Source: Porogramme epimiltina
Lineage: Eukaryota > Basidiomycota > Agaricomycetes > Polyporales > Polyporaceae
Assembly: GCA_900155495.1 (NCBI GenBank)
Contig: FTLJ01000161.1
Coordinates: forward strand, 1-64,000
Reading direction: 5' to 3'
Length of the DNA stretch: 64,000 bases
Below the pieces are notes generated by a model. That model saw only the letters and a list, made by a program, of their open reading frames with translations, was not told the DNA's origin and made no database searches. The translations under genes and the position numbers were made by a program. Shown piece after piece: positions 45,591 to 58,800 of the stretch; the stretch's first letter is position 1; every line of letters starts with the position of its first letter.

Positions 45591-45789
45591 TGCCGCTGAG
45601 TAGGGGTGTGAGCTGAAGCTGCAGAGAGCGAAGCGATCGAGCCGAGTATGGGATTGGCAGCCGCCCGAGGATGATGCAGACGTTCTCACGATGCGGTCAC
45701 GTGATGTACGCGACGCGCGAGGTTCAACTCGTCCGCCCATATATCCAATTGTTCCTCTTCCCTCTCCCCTTGACTCTCGACTTGCCGCC
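45591..45789. promoter_or_regulatory. Bidirectional promoter ELF1 / kinesin-5
   Basis: 199 bp between divergent ATGs. It holds the composite element at 45698-45714, which is continued by a further ACGCGCG-like step (45713-45719). Such ACGCG boxes resemble MBF sites of G1/S and mitotic genes, which would fit kinesin-5. Confidence 0.6.
45698..45714 (+). promoter_or_regulatory. Composite element CACGTGA-N2-TACGCGAC (copy 2)
   Basis: Same 15 of 17 bases as copy 1 at 17408-17424 and the same spacing. The E-box is the full palindrome TCACGTGA (45697-45704). It lies about 75-90 bp upstream of the kinesin-5 ATG and about 110 bp from the ELF1 ATG. Confidence 0.45.
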
Positions 45790-48700
45790 ATGGCCTCCCG
45801 TCGCGCACCCTCGCGTTCGCGGGTGAACGCATCTTCGGCGATGCCTCCACCGCAAACAAGACCTCGCTCTGTTCTCGCAAAGTCGGATTCTTCTCAGCGA
45901 TCAGCACCTACAACCACCGGTGCGGGCGACCAAGCGCCAGAGGCCGGCACATCTCGTGGCGGGACCTCCTCTCATGCCGAGACTAACATTAAAGTGGTCA
46001 TTCGCTGTCGCCGTCGCTCGGAACGTGAGGTTCAAGATAACTCACCCATCATCGTCGCCACAAATGGTGCAAGGAGCGAAGATATCACCATTGAGACCTC
46101 TGCCCCCACCTCCAACTTCGGCATTGTGACCCTACCCACCACTCGCACATATCCTTTTGATGCCGTTTTCGGTCCTGAAGCGGATCAAACTACTGTCTAC
46201 AACGATGTCGTCCAGCCCATGCTGGAGGAAGTCCTCGATGGGTACAACTGTACCCTATTTGCTTATGGTCAGACGGGAACAGGCAAGACGTGAGTGTTGT
46301 GATACCTTGAGTTGCATCATCTTCTTATGTCTCCATGTGTAGGCACACGATGCAGGGTGACCTGAAGACGACCCCGATGGGTAACCCTTCCTCTCAGGCA
46401 GGAATGATACCCCGCGTCTTGTTCAAGTTATTCCACCAGCTTGAAGCCTCCTCCACCGACTTCAGTGTCAAGATTTCATTCGTCGAGCTCTACAACGAAG
46501 AACTTCGTGACCTGCTCGCCCCCGAACTTTCCGCACCTTCTGGATCAAATCAGCCTATGGGTATGGGCGTGCAGAGGGAGGCGCCTCCCCAAGCGAATCT
46601 CAAACTGTTCGACGACTCGAGTAAGAGAGGTGTGATCATCCAAGGACTCGAGGAAACGCCTGTGAAGAACGTCACGGACGCTCTAGCCCTTCTGACGAAA
46701 GGAAGTCACCGGAGGCAGATCGCGGCCACCAAGTTCAACGACCACTCTAGCCGTTCACATTCTGTCTTCTCTATTACCGTACATACCTCCATGGCGTCAT
46801 CCAGTGGCGACGGTCTCTTGCGCGTCGGAAAGCTTAATCTCGTCGATCTGGCGGGGTCCGAGAATATCGGTCGCTCTGGTGCCGAGAACAAACGTGCCAG
46901 GGAAGCCGGGATGATTAACCAGAGTCTACTCACCTTGGGACGCGTGATCAACGCCCTCGTCGATGGATCCCCTCACATTCCCTATCGGTGGGTACCCCTA
47001 GTTCGTTGTCTACAGTCGGTTGCTAACCTTTTGTAGTGAGTCGAAGCTTACCCGTCTCCTTCAAGACTCCCTCGGTGGTCGTACAAAGACGTGTATCGTG
47101 GCGACCATATCACCTGCGCGCTCAAACATGGAGGAAACACTGTCTACACTCGACTACGCTATCCGCGCGAAGTCGATCAGGAACCGTCCGGAGGTCAACC
47201 AGCAGATGTCGCGGAATGCGCTCATTAAGGACTACGTCGCCGAAATTACTCGCCTGCATGCGGATCTGCGTGCGGTTCGCGAGAAGAGCGGTATCATTAT
47301 CTCCGAGGAGTCCTGGGCGAAGATGACGGCGGAACAGGAGCTCAAGGAGACCGAGCGCCTGGAGGCTATCAAACAGGTTGAGATTCTCGAGGGTCAGATG
47401 AAAGCCAAACGCGAGGAGTTCGAGGAAGCCATGGCGCTCCTCGAGCGCACCGACGAGGACCTCCGGAATACGCGCATGCGCCTCGAAAACACGACTGAGG
47501 AGTTGACTGGTACAAGGCAACAACTCAATGCTGTGGAGGGCGCGCTAGAGGAAGAAATCGTTGTGCGCCAAGCCCACCAGAAGAGTGAAGAAGCTTTGCA
47601 CGGTGTCGTCGCGCAATGGAAAGGCGTCGCTCATGAGTACGAGGGTGACGTAAACAGCCTTTTCGGTAAACTGGGTATGTACACGATTGGTCTGGGCGAG
47701 GTCCGTTTGCTAATGTCCTCATAGAGCGCAAAACTAGCGCATTTGGGTCAAATCTGAAGGCTGTCAACGCGCACAGCAAAACGCTGTCCTCCGAAACGCA
47801 GAATATGTCCTCCAAGATGGACGCTTTCGTCAAAGCAGCGACTCAGCATCTAGGCAAAGTCAAAGGCGAGACTGAGCAGTTCCAGACCAAGGAACTCGAA
47901 GCTCTGTCGATCATCTCTAGTCGTTTGAAAGAACAGCTAGAGAAGGTGCAAGAAGCGTTACAGCTCATCCACGCGAAAGAAGAAGCCTCAAAGGAAACTG
48001 TTGAGGTCATTCGCACCACCATTACGGAAGCACAGCAGGGCATGCAGCAGGGCTTCGACTCGTACTCAAAGCAGTTGCGAAAGCACTGTGAGAGCGTTTG
48101 CAAGGAGGCAGAAGCATCAAGTCTCGCGGGCTGCGCTGCAGTATGTTCAATGCTCACGTTCTCTTATGTCATTGCTCAATTTCCCCACAGGTAGAGAAAG
48201 CCTTCCAGGAGCTCGGCGCTCTGACGGAGGCAATCAAGCAGGAGGCTCTGGACTTCATCGCAACCGAACGCAAGACGCTACAAGAAGCCAAGGCGCTGGC
48301 GGACAACACGACCAACACCGAGATCCTTCGGTTGAAGCAACAGAACGCGCTACTGACGCGGTTGCTAGAAACTGAGCGCATCGAGGCGAAGCAGTCTGCC
48401 GACGCTCTACTGGAGCGTATTGCCGGGCTACTCGAAGACTACACCTCAGAACGAGATCGTAGTCTCCGAGGCACCTTCTCTGAGATGACGGAGAGTAATA
48501 CTGCTGCAGGACACGAGATGCAGCAACTCGGTCAGAAGCAGGGTCAACAGCTCGATGCCGCAGTCGCTCGAGGCAGCACTTGGAGTCAGCACCTGACGAA
48601 GAGGGGTGTGGAGGGCAAGCGATTACGGGATGAAGGCATTGAGGTATGTTGTCTCACGTGTCATCCGACGGCACATACTCACATTCGTGATAGACTGTGA

Positions 48701-49599
48701 ACTCGACGCGGCAATCCATCCACGATGGTCTCGTCGACATCCAGACCTCAATATCCTCATCAACAGCAGGTTTCAGCCAAGACCTGCAACGTATGGCAGA
48801 GAGCTCGAACGTGACTTTGACACAGGGTCAGTGGTTCCTCTCTCCGTCGTAGAAGTGTGCTGACGAAGAACATGCAGCGTTCGAGCGTGAGCACCGTGTG
48901 AAACGTGCGCGGATCGAGGCTACCGACGGACTTGTCACCGAGGCACAATCCGGGTACCGCTACATGCAGAGGGGCGTCTCTTCTGTCTCACGAGCGATCG
49001 AGGGCATGTCAAGTCGTGTGCTCTCTGAGGCGTCGAGCATGTCCTCTGCTGTTGACGCTCTCAACGTGGCTGCTAGTGCGACCCTTGGGAACGTGCGGCG
49101 CACCACGCAGAGCTTGGTCGAGGAGGGCACAAGAGAAGACAGGCCCACCGGACTTACGCCACGCAAACGTGCTCGCAAAGTTATTGGAGATCTCGCGCCC
49201 ACGGAGAGTAGAGACACCCTCATCCGCCGTTTCAGGTCCAAAGGCGTATCTTCAGTAGGAAGCGAGACGTTCCTTGCCGAGCATTTGCCTTTGCCTGAAG
49301 GCGAAGAAGCAGCGTCGCCCGTGACGAACCCAATGGCAGTTGACTCTCCGGTGGCTGCTTTCCCCTCGGACGACGAGAATCGTCCCGAACCCACACCAGA
49401 GAACACTCCGCCACTCGTGAGGTCTCTCGCATCATCTTCCTCCTCAGCAACGACCGATCCGACGCCTATTGCTCCCTCCATCCCCACCCTCAAACCGCCC
49501 TCTAAATCTTCCCTTCCTACCGTCGGGACCCTCACGGAACGCTCGACGAATGTCGGGCTGCGTACACGCACGCAACGTACCCGCCGCACCGTGCGATAA
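45790..49599 (+). CDS. BIMC: Kinesin-5 mitotic motor (BimC/Eg5/Cin8 family)
   Basis: Homotetrameric motor that slides antiparallel microtubules in the mitotic spindle. After a Ser/Pro-rich N-tail ([16 protein letters not shown]) the motor begins [19 protein letters not shown]. It shows [67 protein letters not shown] and [20 protein letters not shown], all diagnostic of kinesin-5. The next exon has [18 protein letters not shown] and [21 protein letters not shown] long coiled-coil stalk follows. The tail contains a BimC box near 49150 ([13 protein letters not shown]) with the Thr-Pro-x-Lys/Arg site that CDK1 phosphorylates in this family. It ends QRTRRTVR at 49599. About eight exons. The second motor strand reads RCRRRSERE where RCRGRNERE is usual. 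Confidence 0.95.
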
Positions 49600-49943
49600 C
49601 CATCTTCTCCACATCATGTCTCTACACGTCTGTATTGTCCGTTCGCCCGTGACTTATTCTTCTCTTTGCACACATCTGCTATCTCTGTAGGACCACTGTA
49701 TACCATATTAGTAGATAGTACAGGCAACACGGTCGGATTCATAGCCGGAGTTGTTATCCTGTCGAACGCCTAAGAGACTCAAAAGAGGGATGAACGACAA
49801 ACGCCCGTGCTTACGTAAGAACCTGCTGTGCCCGTAGCTGGCAGCTGTGTTCGTCGCGAGTCCGGCTTCGCTCGCTGTTCTCGCTGCGTCCATCTCCACC
49901 TACACCTCTACTCCACGATACCATCCTAGCGGGCTCTACCGCC
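49600..49943. other. Intergenic region kinesin-5 3' end / VPS55 promoter
   Basis: Tandem plus-strand genes. It is AT-richer than the coding flanks, with likely polyadenylation sequence in the first half. Nothing else is seen. Confidence 0.5.
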
Positions 49944-50545
49944 ATGGCCAACGCCGGCATCAAAAGTTTGTATCCGTCTGTCTGGGCCTTTATACGGGCA
50001 TGCACTCAAACGCGCCTCCCAGCGGTCATTCTCCTCTCCTTCGTGCTGGCGGTGGGCTTCCTGCTCGTCATCCTCTCGTGTGCGCTCTGGGCAAACTGGC
50101 TGCCCCTTCTTGTTGGTGCGTTCAATTAGCCTTGTGAAGAGCGTGAAGAAGCGGCAGCTTACCCGACCCTTGGCCTTGAAACGCGTCCCTCACTTGCGCG
50201 CGAGCAGCCCTGACGTTCGTCCTCGCACCCCTCCCCAACGCCGTCTTCGCCCGCTGTGGCGGGGATGACTTCTCAACCGAGTACGACGGCTCGGGCCCCG
50301 TCGACCTCGGCCGCTTCATCACCGCGTCTGTTGTTGTAACAGGATTCGCGCTCCCGCTTGTGCTTGCGCACTCCGAGGTTATCACCAAGGGGGCGTGTGT
50401 CATGTCTATTGCCGGTGGAGCGTACGTCCTTGTTCGTTATTTCCTGTCGTGTTGCCTCTCTGACAATGGGAATTGCAGGCTTGTATACGGTACCATCATG
50501 GCGTACAGTCAGACATTCAAGGAGGACAGTTCGGACTTCGAATGA
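49944..50545 (+). CDS. VPS55: VPS55, endosomal membrane protein (OB-RGRP/LEPROT family)
   Basis: Four-helix membrane protein of late endosomes that acts with Vps68 in transport to the vacuole. It starts at 49944 (MANAGIKSLYPSVWAFIR). Helices include VILLSFVLAVGFLLVILSC and, after an intron with a GTGCGT donor, ALTFVLAPLPNAVFARC, then FITASVVVTGFALPLVLAH and VITKGACVMSIAGG. A second intron joins ALVYGTIMAYSQTF, and the gene ends DSSDFE at 50545. The motifs LAPLPN, PVDLGRF and GFALPLVLAHS are the family signature. About 150 residues, the usual size. It is convergent with TRS120. Confidence 0.94.
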
Positions 50546-50736
50546 AGGTATATACACGTCTGCTCCGAAGGACATCTGGACCGTTATTATGCTACACCTC
50601 GCCGAGGGCCGTTGTACACTATCGTACTATTATCCGTTCATCGTGGTATCCCCGGACACGCTTCTAGAGAGAGCAATGGCCATGCGTCCATAAGTTAAAG
50701 GTAAGTATTAGGGTCACCGCGCTATGGCCAACAGCG

Positions 50737-53700
50737 CTATGAGACGTCAATGCGCATCTTGCCATGTCCTACAAGGCTAGACTCGGGTGAACGACCGAGT
50801 GCCCATACTTCCGCGGAGAATGTAAACCGTCCACTGGCTATGAATGCAAGGGGGGTTTCCACCTCGTATGACTCTCCCTTGGCTAGTCGACCGATGGGAA
50901 TGTCAAGGAGTTCGCCTTGGGTCACTACGTGTGCTTCAGGATCCAGTTCGAGATTTAGAGTAAGCACAATCTCGGAAGCTGCGAGAAGGGATAACGTCAG
51001 CACACGCAATGGCGCGGATACCAATGACAAAAACTAACGGGAGAGATTCGTGATTGAAGTACGCAGGTAGACAAATTCGTTCGGTGGAGGAAGGAACTTG
51101 ACACCAGCTGTGTCTACTGGGACATGCTGCTCTTTGCCTTCCTCGTCGTAACGAATCAAAGTCATTCGCACGCGGGCGGTCTCCACTCGTAGTGCCTCGA
51201 GCATGGGGAGCGTCATCCGCTGTTGCCTAAGGGAAAGATCACCGGCCCTTGTGCCACCGTTCTAATCAAATTGTTAGAGTTGAAGGTAAATTCCTGACAC
51301 CTTGCGAACTTACCTCTCTCCACCGCCCACGCACTGCCTTGAAAAGCTCCTCTCGGTACCAGAAAAGCTCCCGCTGGGACCGTTCTTGTTCCGGAGTCAA
51401 CTTTGACGACGACACCACGTACTGTCTGTCTGAGAGCATCGGGATTGGCCTTGACACATGTTCCTCCGAGAGAGACAACTTTTTGATCGGAAGCACGATG
51501 CTATGAGAGGCATTAGTCGATAACCCTATTATGATTGTCAGACTTCATACCGGGATGTGGAGCCCGGCGGAACCAATGTCGTAATCGAAGCGTGTTCAAC
51601 CCCTGTAAATCAGTTAGTTCTTACCAGCTAGGGGCTACGGAAAGGAAATAAACGACGAACCTTCTTGGTTGCGCTCGAAGGTCACTTCGAAAGGCAGCCC
51701 GTAGGTATTGCGAACCTCGATAGAGAATATGCACCAGTCTGCGATATCACCAACGTGCAGCAGCGACCGGCGTGCTTTGGCGTCGACTAAATCGTCTTCA
51801 CCGGCGTACGGAGACAGTGCTGTCGTCGCCCCGGAGTACGATAAGATGTCCATCGCGTGACACTCAAGCATGTGGTACACAGTGACCAGCACAGGGTAGG
51901 ATAGCTGTCGCGTGTGGAAGACCTCCGCAGGCTCTTGCAAGCTCTCTTGAGATCGCTTGACGTAAGCGTAGGAGACGTGGATAGCCCCGTTTGTACTGTG
52001 ATGGAAATGAGGCTTCACAAGAGTACATCCGGTGAGCGAATCACATACCATCCCACTTTGCCGAAGCAGTTGACAGTCACCACCCTCTTGTGACCAGGTG
52101 CGACCTGTTGTGGTTCGTGCTCACCGTCCCACGTGAACACCGGACGATGTACGAGGTCGTATTCCGTCTCATATGTGTCGAACACAGACATCTCCCCCTC
52201 CGTAAGGGCTTGCTGTGCTGGCGCGATGGTGGAATCGTCGAAGGTCAGACGAATAAGGTCGATATGCAACGACGAAACGTTTTCCAACGTTATACGAATA
52301 GTTGACCTGATGATGATGTTAGCCAAGTATAACTGAATAAGAACATTCCGTTCGGGTACCTACATCTCGCCATTGTAAAGCATAACCGCACCATGGGTCA
52401 ACGATGTTCTCCGTATTCTCAGAAGGGGCTGTTCAGGAACAACTGTACATTCCAAAAAGCGGACGACCTTTTTCGTAGACGTAGATGTTGTGGTTGCAAC
52501 TTGGCCGCTTTCCCTCTTGCTCGCCTTCTCCCACGGTCGGGAAGCAAGTCCGGAGTGCTTCGACCGACCAGCCTCACACTCGATGGCACTGCGTCTTCGA
52601 GACTTCCTCTCCTCTTCCTCTTCTGTAGAAAGGGGAAGAACAAACTCTCGCGAGAGTCCGCCCGGTGCCTGGACGATACAACCGCGGATGACGAGGAGGC
52701 CGGCTTCCGTAGCTTTTCCTGTGATCGTGACCGGGTGAAACGAGTTTGCAGGCACTACAACAGGGGAAGCTTTGGACTCGAAAGCTACTCCTGATGTGCT
52801 GTGTGTGCCCATTTATAAGTTTCTACTGTGTATGGCACTCGGGGGTGAACTAACCTCAGCTCTAGGCTTTGAAGCTCCAGGTCAAACACATAGGGGTTCC
52901 GGAGGGTCACAACAAGTTCAAACGATTCGTTCTGCACAAGTACAGCTTTGGTCTAAAACCGGTCGATCAGTCCCTGATAATCAGTAGAGAAACTGAAATG
53001 CAATCACCTGTCCTTGTAACGCCTTCCGGGGATTGTACAAGAACGGATCCCTCGCACCAGATATGATAGAATTTGCACCGGCTGCCGCACGCGACAGGAT
53101 TGATATGGGCTTCTCTATTGGTACCTTCACTAGAGGTAAACTGCAGGCAGAGTTAAGAACGACGGAGGCAATCAAAAATAGGGAGGAAATACACGCACGG
53201 TAGGATCTCGATACTGGTCACTGGCTGACCCGACCAATAATCGACTACACGTCTCTCGCCTCTACGCACAGCGGTTGCTAGTGCCCTATTAGCCGTGGTA
53301 TAACACTGGTGCTGGTCGCGGGGGCTCATGACAGGGTGCAATAGCTTCAGCGCCGAGAGCGAGAATTGAGCAACAGCGGGGTAGTCTGTAGGATGTTTAA
53401 TGACGACCGGGATCTCTATCAACTTTGATACACGAACCTGGAAGTGCTTCTGCGACCGCAACAGCCTCTCGAATGATGTCCATCTGGAGTTCGGGCCACC
53501 CAAACGGCTCCCCTAGGGCCTGCGCAATATCATCGGTGTTCTCCGCACACTCCGTCTTGTCCGAAGACTGGCTGTCTCGGGAGGGTACGGGGGACTCGAG
53601 CAGTTTCACGGCCTCGAGATCGACACCGTGCACCCTACAAACGTGCTTGATGATATGCAGGATGCTCTCGTTGCCCTCCGACCGTTCATTCTCTCGAATG

Positions 53701-55596
53701 CCTACAGTTCCTTGCGTCGTCTGTACATGGAGAGAGTTGTTTCGATTCCCGAGACCCGCGCTGAGGACTCGCGCGCTCCCAGTACCGCTCTCTTCACGGC
53801 CACATACAACCATATCCATGAGGCAGCCAAGCACCTCTCGAAGAATATAAGCCTCCTTCCGGACGTGGCCAAGGGCACCAAACATAGCCGCGATGTACTC
53901 CAGCGTGCGTACGCGTTCCCGAACGTCCAGATGGCCTAGCCATGGACCGTGGGCCTGTGAGATGGACGCGGAGATCTGAGCTCGTGTGATACCGGTGATA
54001 GAGGTGAGGCGTTCTAGATCGGCGTAGGAGTTGCGCGCGCTAGAACTTGTCACAGAGCTAGCGTTGTTCGAGAGAGTAGCAGGAAGAAATAGTGAAGGAC
54101 CCGGCTGAAGCATGGCGGCGAAGGCAAGAGGTCCCCAGCCCTTTGAGGACCACACTGAATAGAGGAGGGTGCTATGTCGTAGAACCGAAGAGCAATAAAG
54201 ATAGGCAAGAAGAGAAAGCGTGGCCTCAGGTTCAGATGTCGGTGCCGTCTTTAAGTAGAGGGCTGTAGCTTGTGTGAGTTTGTCGGACGCATCCGACCAT
54301 GGATCCTTGTCCCCTGCAGAGCCGTTCTATTAAAGTATGAGTGCACGGACATGCTGAGGAAAGTTGTATGCACGAACAACACCATGGGTTGAAGCCCATG
54401 CTTCAACAACTGGGATAGTAGCGAGACCTTCTAAGGCCGAGGCATGCCAGGGCATGTCTTGTGGGCCTTTGAAGAGCACGATCGCCTCGTTATACCTAGC
54501 GAGATCGTAAGGTTATACAGATACACATTGGAGAGGCACCGACTAACCATATAGATGCTTCTTCTAACCGGCCGGCTAGGAGGAAGAAATCCGCCAAGAC
54601 CTTAAACAGTCGACCATGGGCAGAAGCCGCACCGATAGTTGTAAGACGTTTCTTCGCACCAGGTGCAGGAGATGCTGGAAGACTGGAATGGCGTCCTGGG
54701 AGTAAGTTAGGGCCCATAGTCGAGGATCGCTTCAGACCAGACGGGGTCTTCGGGCGGATTTGACCATTCAGGTCAGGTTGACTATTATGAGAAGGGAGAG
54801 GGGGTAAGGAATCTCGGCGTGGCTCGTCGTCAAGTGACCTGGGCATTTCAGAGGACGGTGGAAGGTGGGGAAAGAGAGTTGCGTTGAGGTACTCGTTGCC
54901 GAGAGGGCTCTCTAGCGTTTGCATCTACTCGAGGTATGAGGTTCTCTTCTTGCGTTAATGTATGCAGCAAGATATCACGAACCATGGTCGCTAGCTCCAC
55001 GAGCACCTTAGAGCAGAGGTCCGCAACAAGCGTCCCAATGTATGTCTTCTTGTGACCCATTACGCTCGGAATGACCACCAAGCCCGGGAAACTATCTCCG
55101 AGGTTGATATTGGTACTACTATCGCTCTCTTCAAAGACAAAGCAATTCTTTGCCAAGGGAAACATTGATCCTTGCGGAAATGTGTCGTGTATGGCGGTCT
55201 GGAATTGTGTGAGAATAGCGGCGAGAGAGTCGTGGGGGCCGCATGACGCAATGCCTAGTATTGCCAGAGGGAAGTCGGAGGTGCGGAATAGAGAAAGCGG
55301 AGTATGAGATTCAGGAGGTGGATGGGAAGGGTACGCAAGATGCAGGTACCCGCTCGCAAGCTGGTGGTTGGGCATAAATCGAGCTGCGTTCGTGGGCTCA
55401 ATAAGTGGTGCACATGGGGAAGGTGAGGAAACGCACATCTCTCATCTTTGACATCCGTGGTTATGTCTCCCAGTGACACTGAGTCGATGCTCCGAATGTC
55501 CTGTGTCCACCTCTCAAAAGCCGACCTGCGGATGTTCCCGACGGGCAGGAGGAGAATGCGGATCTGTGCAAGAGAGCCATAGGCAAATGATTCCAT
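50737..55596 (-). CDS. TRS120: TRAPP II subunit TRS120 / TRAPPC9
   Basis: Subunit specific to TRAPP II, the GEF for Rab11-type GTPases (Ypt31/32) at the late Golgi. It starts at 55596 with MESFAYGSLAQIRILLLPVG, matching the conserved Trs120 N terminus, then RRSAFERWTQDIRSIDSVSL. Further exons give FPLAILGIASCGPHDSLAAI, SFPGLVVIPSVMGHKKTYIG, a Ser/Pro-rich insert around 54700, GRLFKVLADFFLLAGRLEEA, GPWLGHLDVRERVRTLEYIA and MFGALGHVRKEAYILREVL. The C-terminal half is a series of immunoglobulin-like beta domains (for example IEVRNTYGLPFEVTFERN, VRITLENVSSLHIDLIRLTF), and the gene ends GHGKMRIDVS at 50737. About 1,350 residues over some twenty exons. It is divergent from PIK1 across 282 bp. Confidence 0.92.
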
Positions 55597-55878
55597 GCGA
55601 AGCAAGAGAATGCCCCAGAAACTGCAGATGGTGCGGAGATGTTTCGCGAATGTGTTAGACAGCAAGCCCAGTCAAGCTGTTCAGGTCATAGAACTCGTAA
55701 AAGACGGCGAGATGGCGTATGCCGGGCTGTGTGCGACTCGGAGCTGGAGGAAAGGATGTAAGAGGCGCTGAACGCGTCCCGCGTCGTGGATCGCGTGTCC
55801 CGCGCCGGCCGGCCACCTCGTCGACGACCACCCCTCGGTTTGCTGTCCCGGGCCCGCTGCAGGCACCGTACGACCTCC
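55597..55878. promoter_or_regulatory. Bidirectional promoter TRS120 / PIK1
   Basis: 282 bp between divergent ATGs. It has CG-rich boxes, including an ACGCGT near 55771 and several CGCGTC/G steps up to 55805. No TATA box is visible. Confidence 0.55.
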
Positions 55879-58800
55879 ATGTCCCATGCACTCCTCCTCC
55901 GGCTTTTCCTCTCACCGTCATTCTTCTCGGTTCATGTCGCACTTCAGTACCTCAGGATCTATGCGGACAACATTGGAATCACGTACTACTTGACCAGGCG
56001 GCTCCGGGAACTCGACACGCAAGAGTTGCGAGAAGTATGGGGTTTTGTATGGTGACTACTGCTCGCCTTGTGTGTAGGGCCACCAATTGATATCTTCTCG
56101 CCGTTAGCCATCTGCTTGTGACACGGCCCTCTCAATCCAAAGCCCTCGAGAGTTTTGTGGTTGAGATGGCGCACAAATCCACTCACATTGCTATGCTGGT
56201 ATGTTCCCATCTCGGCAACAAGCTCTATTGGTGTTGATTACCGTAGACACTGTGGTACATGCAAGCGTACCTCAGGGACTTGTCTCAGCAGCACGCCAAC
56301 TCTGCTTCGTTCGTCATATGCCAGCGGATTATTCATGAATGCCATGAAATCATCTTCGGCGACCTTCCTTCAACGCCCTACTCATTTCTTAGCCTTCCTG
56401 GGCAAATATGGACATCTCGCAGGATGGTAAGGCCACACACTCAACCCGCCTTAGTTGGAATCGGCATGGTCTTGGCGGGTGCACCTGGCATGCCCGACCT
56501 CACGCAGATTATGGGGCCTGTCGCAATAGAACAGGGTCGTGTGGACGAACAAGGTCAAGATGTCAGAAGTATTGAGCGACATGAGGACGATGGGGCTATG
56601 GTCCGAACAATATCTTCGAACTCCGCCGCGGAGAGCCTAGAAGACGACAACGACTCAGTCGGCGGATCCCCCGTGCCCGGAGAGGAGCAGATGACCAGGA
56701 ATACGACAGACGGCAGTATGTCCTCCCGGCCTATATCAGCCATTCCTGGACGCCTGTCGCGGAGACAGACTATAGCCGCGCAAACGAGCCCAGCCCTCCC
56801 ATTACATTTGCGCGATGCAAGGAAACCGAGGTTGTCGGAAGACCCTTTCGGTCAGGAGGATGTACCCCCTCCTACATCTGCTACCGCCCCTTCCCCATTC
56901 CAGTCAACCCCGTCTTTTCCTTCTCGACATCCATATAGACCCAATAGTCTTCCGACAGCCGATATTCTACTGCAGAAGTATGATTTTGCTTCTCAAATGC
57001 ATCTCCTGCGCGGACACTACTGTCGTTCGGAGGTGCGTCAATTGTATGCTATCAGCAGTACTGTATCCAATTCCATACACAGGTTCAATTCATACTTACT
57101 TTGGAGAATATCTGCAACAAGCTTCTGGTCGTCCCTAAACCAGCCCGTGTCAGTGCCCTGCGAGCCGAACTCACCGGACTTAACCATATGTTACCTGCCG
57201 AGGTAAGTAAATAGTTAACGCCTCTCCGCGTAGGGAGTTGACATATGCTGGTTTGCAAGATATGCATGCCCATGTGGTGTACATCATCCGACGCTCCCAC
57301 AACAAACCAAGGTGTTCCTCAGCCCCATCACCGGATCGTTCGAATACCTCCCGGGGAGAGTGTCGTGCTCAACTCCGCAGAACGGGCTCCGTACTTGCTC
57401 CTCATCGAGATCCTCCACAGCGAACTTGACTTCGATCCCGTGAAGCGCAGTAACAAGGAAATCCTGAAGAAAATTGTCGTCAAGGAGAGTGAATCGAAGG
57501 GCACTTCAAAGGACCTAGTGTCGTTTGGCCGGAGCGATACGTCCAAGTCCAAACCAGCCGTGATTATTCCCGATCATGTAAATGGTTCCGATGCAGCGTT
57601 GGGCACCGATGCCGGTGATACAGAACCAGCTGAACTTCCAGCTACGTCCCCTCTGATTACATCGCCTTCCGAAGACGCAGATGAAGAGGTGGACCTTGTC
57701 GAACAGCTCTATGGGAACGAGAATGCACTCAAGGCGACCAACCTTGATCTCTCCGATTCCATCGTTCTCCCACCTGCACCCAAGAACAAGGAGCTCGATA
57801 TGGCGGCCTGGTCACGCGCACCCTCTAACCCAGACACACCCTCACTCGACAAACTTGATCCATTCGCGGCTTATAACCCCTCCCTCAGTCTTAGCATCCC
57901 CCCCTCGCGCGCGTCCCAATTCACATCCTCCAGCGACCCTAACACTCCCGCACGCACCCCAATCCACCCAACTCGCGTGTTGTCCCTAGACGAATACTCT
58001 GAGCGCATGCGCACAGCCGCCGTCATGCTCGCGCAACTCAACCTTGCGCGCGAGCCTGTAGGCCCTGGTCCCGGCGCGCCTGCCGCGCCTGGCGAGTCAT
58101 CTATGCTCGGGGCACCCCTCCGCTGGCTCCCTGGCACGAGCTGGCTCGCCGCGAACGGCAACAGCCATCCGGCCGGCCCTGGGACACCAGCAGATTCCGC
58201 GCCGTCGCGAATGAAGCTGCAAGCTTCGGAGGCGTCAGCGATCCGAGATCGAATCATGGAGGAGATGCTTGCGCTGGAGGAGGAGCGGATGGCTCGTATG
58301 CGCGAGAGCGGAGTCAACGAGGGATCGTTGAGGATAGCACCAGCGAGCCGGGACATGAAGACGGCGGAGGACGAGAGCATCATCCGGAAAGAACTGAGCA
58401 AGGCCGATCCGTCTGCGGTTGTATTCAGCGAGTCTTGGGCAGCTAAAAAGGTAAGGTGTACCATGATTGCATCATGTGTCTAGCGTTGAAGGAAACCTGC
58501 CTAGGCTCGTGTACGACAAGCCTCGCCATATGGCCACCTCGGTATGTCTTGTACTACATACCCTTGGTCGATCATATGCTGACCTCCAGCAGCAAATTGG
58601 GACTGTGTATCTGTCATCGTAAAGACTGGGGGCGATCTGCGGCAGGAACAGCTAGCAGTGCAGCTTATTCAGGAATTCGAAAAGATCTGGAGGGACGAGA
58701 ACTGCCAATGCTGGGTGCGATAGTACGTGGTGCCTTTGAGTATACCAATTTTGTTCTGGCACTGATTTTGTTCACAAGCTTCCGGATACTCATCACGGGC

